DNA of 22,087 nucleotides from Flemingiibacterium sp045632605 (GTDB lineage Bacteria > Bacillota > Clostridia > Oscillospirales > CAG-272): the NCBI GenBank assembly GCA_045632605.1, contig JAZQXA010000101.1, positions 1 through 22,087 of the forward strand, given 5' to 3'. Under the pieces are notes generated by a model, which did no database searches, was not told where the DNA came from, and worked only from the letters and a program-made list of their open reading frames with translations. Shown one piece after another: positions 14,669-21,105 of the stretch. How positions within the stretch are numbered: the first letter of the stretch is position 1; each line of letters begins with the position of its first letter. The translations under genes were made by a program, and so were the position numbers.

Positions 14669-16413
14669 TACTCTGCACCTCCTTCGCTTGATTTCATCTG
14701 TGAATCATAAATATCTCTGTATGTATCGCTCGTTTTCATAAGCTCGTCATGCGATGCAAATGCCGTCACTGTACCGTTTTCGATAACGGCGATACGGTCA
14801 CAGTTCCTTATAGATGCGATACGCTGTGCAATCATTATTACTGTTGTATCCTTAATGTTTTCTTTAAGAGCCTTGTGCAGGCGTGCCTCTGTTCCAAGGT
14901 CGAGTGCTGACGTGGAGTCATCGAAAATAATTATCTCCGGACGACGGATTATCGCACGTGCTATCGCAATACGCTGTTTCTGACCGCCTGAAAGTGACGC
15001 ACCCTTTTCGGCAATAACCGTATTGTAATCATCAGAGAATCCCATAATGAAGTCATCGGCTTGAGCTATCTGTGCCGCGAGCTTTACTTCATCGTCAGTG
15101 GCATCAGGACGTCCCCAACGAATATTTTCAGCCACAGTTCCTGAAAAAAGCTCGGTTTTCTGAAGAACAAATGCAATCTTTTGACGCAGAGTATCAAGCG
15201 CATATTCTTTAACGTCAACACCGTCGATAAGTATATTTCCCTCATCAGCATCGTAGAATCGGGGAATCAGATTAACAAGCGACGATTTTCCCGAACCGGT
15301 CGCACCGATTACAGCAACAGTTTCACCGGGCTTTATATCAAGATTGATATTATTCAGCACCGGACGTCCAATGGAATTCGGATAACGGAAGGATACGTTT
15401 TTAAACTCAACCGCACCCTTGATTTTTTCATCGGAAGAAATTTCACCGCCGACAATTGCCGGTTCACTCTCAAGTACCTCGGTTATACGCTTAGCACTCG
15501 CCGCAGCGCGTGTCATCGTTTGGAACATCATGCTGACCATCATCATCGACATAAGTATCTGTGTAATATATGTGATAGCCGCCATAACGTCACCGACCTT
15601 GATTCCGCCGATAACACCTATTGCATCCTCAACTTCTTTACCGCCAATAATAAGTATAGCGATAATAGAAGCATTCATAATTATCATGAGTATCGGGCCG
15701 AGTGTTGCCATAAGACGCTGTACCGAGAGGTTTACGTCACGAAGCTCATTATTCGCACTCTTGAATCGCGAAATCTCGTGTTCTTCCTTAACATATGCCT
15801 TTACAACTCTCGCACCGGAAACATTTTCCTGAACGACAGAATTAACCTTGTCAAGCTTTTTCTGAACAACAGAATAAAGCGGTCCTGCCTTTTTGAGCAT
15901 GACAAAAATAAGTATAAGCTGTATCGGAAGCGCAAGCGCAAGCACAATACCAAATTTCGGACTTATTGCAATAGCCATTACGATACCGCCAACAAACTGC
16001 ATGGGAGCACGTACAAACATACGTATCAGCATGGCGATAAAATCCTGCACGGCGTTTATATCGTTAGTAAGTCTTGTTACAAGTGAGCCGGTTGTGAATT
16101 TATCTGTCTGCTGAAGCGAAAGACTCATAACCTTTTTAAATGCGTCATTACGAAGATCATTTCCGAATCTCTGTGCCGCATTGCTGGCAAAAGCAGCGGA
16201 AAGAATGCCGAAAACAGCACCGATGGCAACAAGTCCGAGCATCGTAAGTCCGGTACTGATAATGAGCGCCATATCCTGACCCATAACACCCTCGTTGACG
16301 ATTTTTGCCATGAGCTTCGGCTGCATTAAGTCAATTGACACTTCGCCAATCATCGTGAGCGGCGCAAGTATCGCAAAAAGCCAGTACGGCTTTAAATATT
16401 TTGCAAGTTTCAT
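14668..16413 (-). CDS. ABC exporter half-transporter, degenerate-site subunit (multidrug type)
   Basis: A 581-residue partner with six membrane helices (about 10-300) and an ATPase domain (about 335-575). Walker A is GATGSGKS (370-377), the Q-loop Gln is Q418 and the signature is the intact LSGGQ (474-478). Walker B ends in FDDSTSALD: the catalytic Glu is D499. The switch His is replaced by Q530 (MIAQRIASI). So this subunit's own Walker site is weak, while its good LSGGQ completes the strong site of the partner. Such asymmetry is characteristic of heterodimeric exporters. It starts 15 bases after the marR stop, with AGAGG 5 bases before the ATG, and overlaps the next gene by one base. Expression should be controlled by the MarR protein. 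Confidence 0.93.
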   Translation of the reverse strand: MKLAKYLKPYWLFAILAPLTMIGEVSIDLMQPKLMAKIVNEGVMGQDMALIISTGLTMLGLVAIGAVFGILSAAFASNAAQRFGNDLRNDAFKKVMSLSLQQTDKFTTGSLVTRLTNDINAVQDFIAMLIRMFVRAPMQFVGGIVMAIAISPKFGIVLALALPIQLILIFVMLKKAGPLYSVVQKKLDKVNSVVQENVSGARVVKAYVKEEHEISRFKSANNELRDVNLSVQRLMATLGPILMIIMNASIIAILIIGGKEVEDAIGVIGGIKVGDVMAAITYITQILMSMMMVSMMFQTMTRAAASAKRITEVLESEPAIVGGEISSDEKIKGAVEFKNVSFRYPNSIGRPVLNNINLDIKPGETVAVIGATGSGKSSLVNLIPRFYDADEGNILIDGVDVKEYALDTLRQKIAFVLQKTELFSGTVAENIRWGRPDATDDEVKLAAQIAQADDFIMGFSDDYNTVIAEKGASLSGGQKQRIAIARAIIRRPEIIIFDDSTSALDLGTEARLHKALKENIKDTTVIMIAQRIASIRNCDRIAVIENGTVTAFASHDELMKTSDTYRDIYDSQMKSSEGGAE

Positions 16414-16428
16414 AAATACCTCTGTGTT

Positions 16429-16923
16429 TTAACTTTTATTTCGTTCTTCGAGAAGATTGTCAATAACCCTATTGAGAAGTCCCGACAACGTGTCGATTTC
16501 ATCATCCGACAATCCGTCAAGCGCAATTTTGTCGCCTTCACGGTGTATCACCTTTATGCGCTCGTCAATAGCCTTGCCCTCATCTGTCAGATAAACGAGT
16601 ATTTCACGCAAGTCATCAGGATTTGCACGCCGTGTTATCAGTCCGTCGCGTTCCATCTTCGCGAGCGTAACACTGACGGTCGGTGCCTTGAGATGAGTCG
16701 CTTTAACAAGCTCAAGCTGTGTCACTCCCGGCTTCATCCGAGCCAAATGAAAAATCATCATCCGGTAACTTGACGGCAGGCCGTCCTGCTCCGAACAGCG
16801 CCGCATACGGTCATGATACAATTTTGCGGCATCGTGAATTCTCATCATTGCGTTATAGTTTGAATCAAGCCGCCGTTTTGGAATTGCATCAATAAATTCC
16901 TGGGGCAGAGGTTTTTGCGACAT
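16429..16923 (-). CDS. MarR-family transcriptional regulator of the exporter operon
   Basis: A 164-residue protein with the MarR winged-helix core at about 55-120: VTQLELVKATHLKAPTVSVT is the helix-turn-helix, ERDGLITRRANPDDLREILVYLT forms the wing and the beta hairpin. Helices at both ends supply the dimer interface. It is the first gene of the three-gene operon and has a palindrome between the -10 and its ribosome binding site, so it very likely represses its own operon until a ligand binds; this is standard for marR-ABC-ABC units but unproven here. The start is the ATG at 16923, 8 bases after GGAGG; a GTG nine bases upstream overlaps the ribosome binding site and was not chosen. Confidence 0.92.
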   Translation of the reverse strand: MSQKPLPQEFIDAIPKRRLDSNYNAMMRIHDAAKLYHDRMRRCSEQDGLPSSYRMMIFHLARMKPGVTQLELVKATHLKAPTVSVTLAKMERDGLITRRANPDDLREILVYLTDEGKAIDERIKVIHREGDKIALDGLSDDEIDTLSGLLNRVIDNLLEERNKS

Positions 16924-16943
16924 GATATTCACCTCCCATATAA

Positions 16944-16963
16944 TTAGTTAGTAAACTAACAAA
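16944..16963. promoter_or_regulatory. Probable MarR operator
   Basis: GTTAGTAAACTAAC (16947-16960) has the two arms GTTAG and CTAAC around TAAA, with partial symmetry further out (TT 16944-16945 / AA 16962-16963). It lies directly downstream of the -10 of the marR promoter, over the transcription start, where bound repressor would block RNA polymerase. Sites of this shape are common for MarR proteins. Confidence 0.75.
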
Positions 16964-16964
16964 T

Positions 16965-16993
16965 ATTATACTACTTATCTCTAAAATTGTCAA
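16965..16993 (-). promoter_or_regulatory. Perfect consensus promoter of the marR-ABC-ABC operon
   Basis: On the minus strand TTGACA (16993-16988), a 17-base spacer and TATAAT (16970-16965). All twelve hexamer positions match the sigma-A consensus, so the operon would be strongly expressed when not repressed. Confidence 0.85.
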
Positions 16994-17042
16994 GTACGGC
17001 AAAGTAAAAATCCGAGTGCCACACGCAATTTTGTATATATGC

Positions 17043-17075
17043 AAAAAAACAGCACCGTTTTACCGGTACTGTTTT
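17043..17075 (-). terminator. Terminator of the lipoprotein gene
   Basis: Read on the minus strand: AAACAGTACCG, a GTAAAA loop, CGGTGCTGTTT and a run of seven Ts in total; one G-U pair in the stem. It follows the stop codon of the 17081 gene by about 6 bases. Confidence 0.85.
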
Positions 17076-17080
17076 GATGT

Positions 17081-17647
17081 TTATTCCGCAAGCGGGGATT
17101 CAGCTTTGATAAATCTGATATCAGCGGCAATATTCCGTCCGTTTACTGCGGCAGTAACCGACTTTGGAAGATTGCAGGATAAATCAATCATAACCTCCAC
17201 ACGGTTATCACCGTCAGTGAATACAACATTCTCGCATTTCAGCTTGTCAACGGTAAGTTTTTCAGAAGAATAATAAAAATCGTCCGAAATGCAGAAAAGC
17301 GAGATTATATCGCTTATCCCGGATACCATTTCCTCATCCTCAATCGGTATTCTAAGCGCCCCAGACGAAACATATACCTTTCCTCCCTGAAACTCGAAAC
17401 CGATTCCTGATATGATACTGTTTTCACCGATTGACAGCACACCGTCCCTGGCATACATTCTCCCCTGTTCATCAAACTTAGGCGCCTCAAGCGTCATCGT
17501 TATGGGAAAATATTCATCATTAAGCGTGACATCAGCTTCAATATAGAGCTTCTGATTTTGATACGCAAGTCTGTCAGCTTCTTCGCTAACTGAACACCCG
17601 ACCAAAAAAATTAGGATTCCTGTAAGTATACAAAAAATACGCCGCAT
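17081..17647 (-). CDS. Predicted lipoprotein of unknown function
   Basis: A 188-residue exported protein with a short basic N-terminus, a hydrophobic stretch and the lipobox LVGC (C18), so it should be lipid-anchored on the outer face of the membrane. The mature part alternates short polar and hydrophobic segments (YIEADVTLNDEYFPITMTLE, VYVSSGALRIPIED, VEVMIDLSCNLP), which suggests a beta-rich fold like other small lipoproteins of Clostridia. I do not recognise a specific family. GGAGG lies 5 bases before the ATG. The upstream gap of 59 bases holds TATAAT on the minus strand but no good -35, so it may be co-transcribed with the membrane protein gene upstream. Confidence 0.8.
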   Translation of the reverse strand: MRRIFCILTGILIFLVGCSVSEEADRLAYQNQKLYIEADVTLNDEYFPITMTLEAPKFDEQGRMYARDGVLSIGENSIISGIGFEFQGGKVYVSSGALRIPIEDEEMVSGISDIISLFCISDDFYYSSEKLTVDKLKCENVVFTDGDNRVEVMIDLSCNLPKSVTAAVNGRNIAADIRFIKAESPLAE

Positions 17648-17706
17648 AACCGCCTCCGATATTTTTTGTTACATTATATTATCGCAGACGGAAAACTATT
17701 CATAAA

Positions 17707-18249
17707 CTATCTTTGAGATGATGTAAATGCAGAAGGATTGCAGAGCTTTAAAATACGCTGTGCCTCCGTGGTCGTTTCAATTATAACCGCACGCTTTTTA
17801 CTGCGTTTTTTATCGTGATATATGCAGAGATATGCGCTCTCGCTCCACTTCGAAGCGGAAAAATCTTTCACCTCATCAATATCACCTTTACCGAGCATTT
17901 CCCGACTGCGCTTGTCGAACGGTGCAATCAGCGTCATTTCGGATAAACTCACACGTAGTTTTACCCATCTTGAGGACTTGTTATAAATCGCCGCAACCCG
18001 AAGCTCACCTGCTTCGATTGAATATTCGTATTCAACAACGGTATATTTCCATGTGAGCTTGATCATAGAAAATACGATAAAAGGCAAAAGTATCATTAAT
18101 TCCCAAAGCCCAAGTATGAGCCAGAATGCAAACGTGTAAACCGCAACAAACACCGTGTAAAAAATCATAAGCAGCACACGCGCCAATAGTTTTTTAGACG
18201 TCAGCTCCGCAGCGGCAACATATTCGCAGAAGTTTTTATAATCGTTCAT
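17707..18249 (-). CDS. Two-TM membrane protein of unknown function
   Basis: A 180-residue protein with two hydrophobic segments close together (about 22-44 and 47-64) and a soluble C-terminal part of about 115 residues. The topology places both ends on the same side, likely the cytoplasm. The C-terminal part (YTVVEYEYSIEAGELRVAAI, then WVKLRVSLSEMTLIAPF) resembles the beta-rich PH-like domains found in small clostridial membrane proteins; this may be the DUF6106-type family, but I cannot confirm that. No catalytic motif is visible. It has its own promoter and GGGAGA before the ATG. The lipoprotein gene follows after 59 bases. Confidence 0.75.
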   Translation of the reverse strand: MNDYKNFCEYVAAAELTSKKLLARVLLMIFYTVFVAVYTFAFWLILGLWELMILLPFIVFSMIKLTWKYTVVEYEYSIEAGELRVAAIYNKSSRWVKLRVSLSEMTLIAPFDKRSREMLGKGDIDEVKDFSASKWSESAYLCIYHDKKRSKKRAVIIETTTEAQRILKLCNPSAFTSSQR

Positions 18250-18298
18250 TAATATTCTCCCGAAAGATATATTAAGTCAAAATGTGACCGTTTGCTCA

Positions 18299-18327
18299 AT
18301 TATACCACAAAATCGGCAAAAATTCAA
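18299..18327 (-). promoter_or_regulatory. Promoter of the two-TM protein gene
   Basis: On the minus strand TTGAAT (18327-18322), 17 bases and TATAAT (18304-18299). The leader is about 45 bases. Confidence 0.7.
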
Positions 18328-18378
18328 TATTCCTATGCAATTATTCAAAAAAAAAATAGACAAATTTGTAAGGATATC

Positions 18379-18407
18379 TTGAAAAATAATGAAAAATAGT
18401 GTATTAT
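18379..18407 (+). promoter_or_regulatory. Promoter of the ACT/DUF711 operon
   Basis: TTGAAA (18379-18384), 17 bases and TATTAT (18402-18407). A second -10 candidate, TATAAT, lies at 18407-18412. The gene starts at 18447 with AAAGGA upstream. Confidence 0.6.
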
Positions 18408-18446
18408 ATAATATAAGAAATATTTTCAACCGAAAGGACATAAAAA

Positions 18447-18716
18447 ATGAAAGCTGTTATCACTGTAACCGGAAAAGATGCAATGGGTATCATAGCAAAG
18501 GTTTCAAACTGCTGTGCTGATCACGGAGCAAATATTGTCGATATCTCGCAGAGTGTTTTAAGCGATTATTTCGCAATGATCATGCTCGTTGATATCGATA
18601 AGCTCAATATACATTTCACCGATTTTGTTGACAAAATGAACGCTCTCGGAAACGACTCCGGCCTCGTCATTCAAACCATGCACGAGGATATTTTCAGCGC
18701 AATGCATACCATCTAA
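18447..18716 (+). CDS. ACT domain protein, UPF0237 family
   Basis: An 89-residue single ACT domain: AVITVTGKDAMGIIAKVSNCCADHGANIVDISQSV has the beta-alpha-beta start and the Gly-Ile ligand turn seen in ACT domains that bind amino acids, such as the first half of GcvR. This is the UPF0237 family, found next to UPF0210/DUF711 proteins in many Firmicutes and other anaerobes. A sensor or regulatory role is inferred; the ligand is unknown. The ribosome binding site is AAAGGA, 10 bases before the ATG. The DUF711 gene follows after 30 bases. Confidence 0.9.
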   Translation: MKAVITVTGKDAMGIIAKVSNCCADHGANIVDISQSVLSDYFAMIMLVDIDKLNIHFTDFVDKMNALGNDSGLVIQTMHEDIFSAMHTI

Positions 18717-18746
18717 CGTAAAATTCAATTAAGAAAGGTAAAAACC

Positions 18747-20105
18747 ATGCTGAATACAGCCGATATACTCGAAACAATAAGCATGATACGCGAAGAAAAT
18801 CTCGACATCAGAACAATAACAATGGGCATTTCCCTGCTCGACTGTGCTTCTGATGACGAGAACCGCTTCGTTGACAAAATATATGATAAGATTACAAAGA
18901 CGGCAGAAAAGCTCGTCATCACTGGAGAGAACATAGAAAAGGAATACGGTATACCGATTATCAATAAGCGTGTCGCCGTAACTCCGATTTCGCTCTGCGG
19001 CGGCAATTTCTCGCCGGAGGGTTATCTTAAAGCTGCAAAAGCTCTCGACCGTGCCGCAAAAACACTTGGCATCAACTTCATAGGTGGCTTCGGCGCACTC
19101 GTACATAAGGGTATGACGCGCAAGGATGAAGCACTCCTCCAGATAATTCCCGAGGCTCTTGCAGAAACAAGCTTCGTTTGCTCCTCTGTAAACGTCGCAA
19201 CCACAAAGGCAGGCATCAATATGGATGCTGTTGCTAAAATGGGCGACATAATCAAGCGTGCCGCCTATCTGACCCGTGACGAGCAGTCCATCGGATGCGC
19301 AAAATTCGTTGTGTTCGCAAACGTCCCCGAGGATAATCCCTTTATGGCAGGTGCATTCCATGGTGTAGGCGAAGGTGAAGCTGTCGTCAGTGTCGGTGTA
19401 TCCGGCCCCGGCGTTGTTGCAAGTGCAATCAAACGTGCCGGAAACTGTGACTTCTCACAGCTCGCTGATATCATCAAAAAGACAGCATTCAAAATCACCC
19501 GTGTCGGTCAGCTCGTTGCATATGAGGCATCAAAACGTCTTGGCGTGCCGTTTGGTATCGTTGACCTCTCGCTTGCTCCAACTCCCGCAATCGGTGACTC
19601 TGTTGCTCACATTCTTGAAAATATGGGACTTGAACGCTGCGGTGCGCACGGTACAACTGCCGCTCTTGCACTTCTTAACGATGCAGTTAAAAAAGGCGGC
19701 GTAATGGCATCGAGTCATGTTGGCGGACTTTCAGGTGCATACATCCCCGTTACCGAGGATGCAGGAATGATTGATGCGGTTACCTGCGGCGCACTCTCAA
19801 TTGAAAAACTCGAAGCGATGACCGCGGTATGCTCTGTCGGACTTGACATGATAGTAATTCCCGGTGACACTCCGGCTGAAGTTATATGCGGAATAATCGC
19901 AGACGAAATTTCCATCGGTGTCGCAAACACCAAAACCACCGCTGTACGCGTAATTCCGGCGTACGGTAAAGACGTTGGCGATGTCGTAAACTTCGGCGGT
20001 CTGCTCGGTTACGCTCCCGTTATCGCGCTTAACACAAACTCTCCTGCAGAGTTTATCGCACGCGGCGGACGTATCCCGGCACCCATTCACTCGCTCAAAA
20101 ATTAA
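18747..20105 (+). CDS. DUF711/UPF0210 family protein ('PFL family')
   Basis: A 452-residue cytoplasmic protein, full length for UPF0210 (DUF711). Recognisable segments are DILETISMIREENLDIRTITMGISL (5-29), INKRVAVTPISL, NFIGGFGALVHKGMT, MAGAFHGVGEGEAVVSVGVSGPGVV and SKRLGVPFGIVDLSLAPTPAIGDSVA. The family has been described as structurally related to pyruvate formate-lyase-type barrels (hence 'PFL'), but I see no glycyl-radical motif (RVxG) at the C-terminus, so it should not be called a formate-lyase. Function is unknown. Several cysteines are present, including SLLDCAS and SICGG-like SLCGG. It shares an operon with the ACT protein 30 bases upstream, and AAAGG precedes the ATG. Confidence 0.88.
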   Translation: MLNTADILETISMIREENLDIRTITMGISLLDCASDDENRFVDKIYDKITKTAEKLVITGENIEKEYGIPIINKRVAVTPISLCGGNFSPEGYLKAAKALDRAAKTLGINFIGGFGALVHKGMTRKDEALLQIIPEALAETSFVCSSVNVATTKAGINMDAVAKMGDIIKRAAYLTRDEQSIGCAKFVVFANVPEDNPFMAGAFHGVGEGEAVVSVGVSGPGVVASAIKRAGNCDFSQLADIIKKTAFKITRVGQLVAYEASKRLGVPFGIVDLSLAPTPAIGDSVAHILENMGLERCGAHGTTAALALLNDAVKKGGVMASSHVGGLSGAYIPVTEDAGMIDAVTCGALSIEKLEAMTAVCSVGLDMIVIPGDTPAEVICGIIADEISIGVANTKTTAVRVIPAYGKDVGDVVNFGGLLGYAPVIALNTNSPAEFIARGGRIPAPIHSLKN

Positions 20106-20114
20106 CCCTATAAT

Positions 20115-20150
20115 TAAAAGCATCTCTCAAGCAAAGAGAGATGCTTTTTT
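20115..20150. terminator. Bidirectional intrinsic terminator (DUF711 / AraC)
   Basis: Stem AAAGCATCTCTC (20117-20128) / GAGAGATGCTTT (20136-20147) with a seven-base loop and T6 on the plus side. Convergent genes end on both sides. Confidence 0.92.
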
Positions 20151-20151
20151 C

Positions 20152-20940
20152 TTACCATTCTGATACGCTGAAATTATCGGCATAACTCCTCGGCGTTTTT
20201 CCGAATTTATCCTTAAAAATGCGGCTGAAATATTTCGCATCGGTGAAGCCGGATTTTTCGGCAACCTCCTTGACAGTGTAAAACCTGCTGAGCAATAACT
20301 GTGAAGCATACTCAAGTCGTAAATTTATAATATACTGCGACGGTGACATATGATAAATATTCTTAAAGAGCCGCCTGAAATACGTTTCAGAAACAGACAT
20401 CATCGAGGCAAGCTCCGACACTGATATCTGTTTGCTTTTATAATTCTTATGTATGAAATTGACCGCATTATCAATTGCAATATTGAGATTTTCCGAGGCA
20501 AAAATACGATTGTCTGTCTTCTGCTCGGAGGCCAGATATATAAACCGGTAGAACAGTGATGTACAGTAATGCTTATATCCGGATTTCTTCTCATTCCATG
20601 CCCGATACATTTCAAGAATAATCTCATGGTATTTTTCAGGATCGTTAAATGTAAACACTTCGATTTCCCTTTTGCGCGCTGCCGAATAATTGATAAAGTG
20701 AATGGCTATTATGGTTTCGCCGTCGGTTTTCTGTGAATAATGAGCATTACTCGGAATGTATATCATATCCGACGCGGAAACCGTGTAACTCTTGTCGCCG
20801 GATTTGAATTCAGCCTCACCGGACAGCCTTATTCCAAAACAGTCGTACACACGCTCATCAAAGCATTTTTGAGAGTCCTTGCCTCGTGTAATTTTAAATA
20901 TGCCCAAAAGTTCAGCCGTGAGATTCTGTTCAAGAAGCAT
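20152..20940 (-). CDS. AraC-family transcriptional regulator
   Basis: A 262-residue regulator. Residues about 10-85 form a cupin-like sugar-binding part (FGIRLSGEAEFKSGDKSYTV, DMIYIPSNAHYSQ). Residues about 160-258 are the double helix-turn-helix: ISVSELASMMSVSETYFRRLFK and YTVKEVAEKSGFTDAKYFSRIFKDKFGKTPRSY. Such proteins typically sense a sugar and activate the adjacent carbohydrate gene; here that is the divergent GH113-like gene 165 bases away. I start at the ATG at 20940 (MLLEQN), preceded by GAGG with 6 bases between; upstream in-frame starts lack a ribosome binding site. Confidence 0.93.
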   Translation of the reverse strand: MLLEQNLTAELLGIFKITRGKDSQKCFDERVYDCFGIRLSGEAEFKSGDKSYTVSASDMIYIPSNAHYSQKTDGETIIAIHFINYSAARKREIEVFTFNDPEKYHEIILEMYRAWNEKKSGYKHYCTSLFYRFIYLASEQKTDNRIFASENLNIAIDNAVNFIHKNYKSKQISVSELASMMSVSETYFRRLFKNIYHMSPSQYIINLRLEYASQLLLSRFYTVKEVAEKSGFTDAKYFSRIFKDKFGKTPRSYADNFSVSEW

Positions 20941-20972
20941 AACGCACCTCATTATCAAGCTTTATTAAGAAA

Positions 20973-21001
20973 ATTATACACCAAATAAAAGCACTTGTCA
21001 A
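20973..21001 (-). promoter_or_regulatory. Perfect consensus promoter of the AraC-type regulator gene
   Basis: On the minus strand TTGACA (21001-20996), 17 bases and TATAAT (20978-20973). The -35 lies within the small palindrome ACTTGTCAAGT (20993-21003). Confidence 0.75.
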
Positions 21002-21037
21002 GTTTCGGTTTGTCCACCTTTTTGGCCGATTTATTCG

Positions 21038-21066
21038 TTTACATTTGTGCGGTAATGTATTATACT
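21038..21066 (+). promoter_or_regulatory. Promoter of the GH113-like gene
   Basis: TTTACA (21038-21043), 17 bases and TATACT (21061-21066). The divergent -35 of the AraC gene is about 37 bases away, leaving room for a regulator between the two. Confidence 0.65.
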
Positions 21067-21105
21067 AAAACTGTAAAAATAAATCCCATACATACGGAGG
21101 CAAAA

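Noticed and set aside
15181..16086. A 301-codon plus-strand open frame
   Set aside because: It is the complement of an exporter gene; its composition (runs of Asn, Arg, Tyr, His) is typical of a shadow frame.
18747..20105. Pyruvate formate-lyase identity suggested by the 'PFL family' name
   Set aside because: No glycyl radical motif, wrong length and no activating enzyme nearby.
20993..21003. ACTTGTCAAGT palindrome as an AraC operator
   Set aside because: It overlaps the consensus -35 and is too short; AraC proteins usually bind longer direct repeats. Left as part of the promoter.
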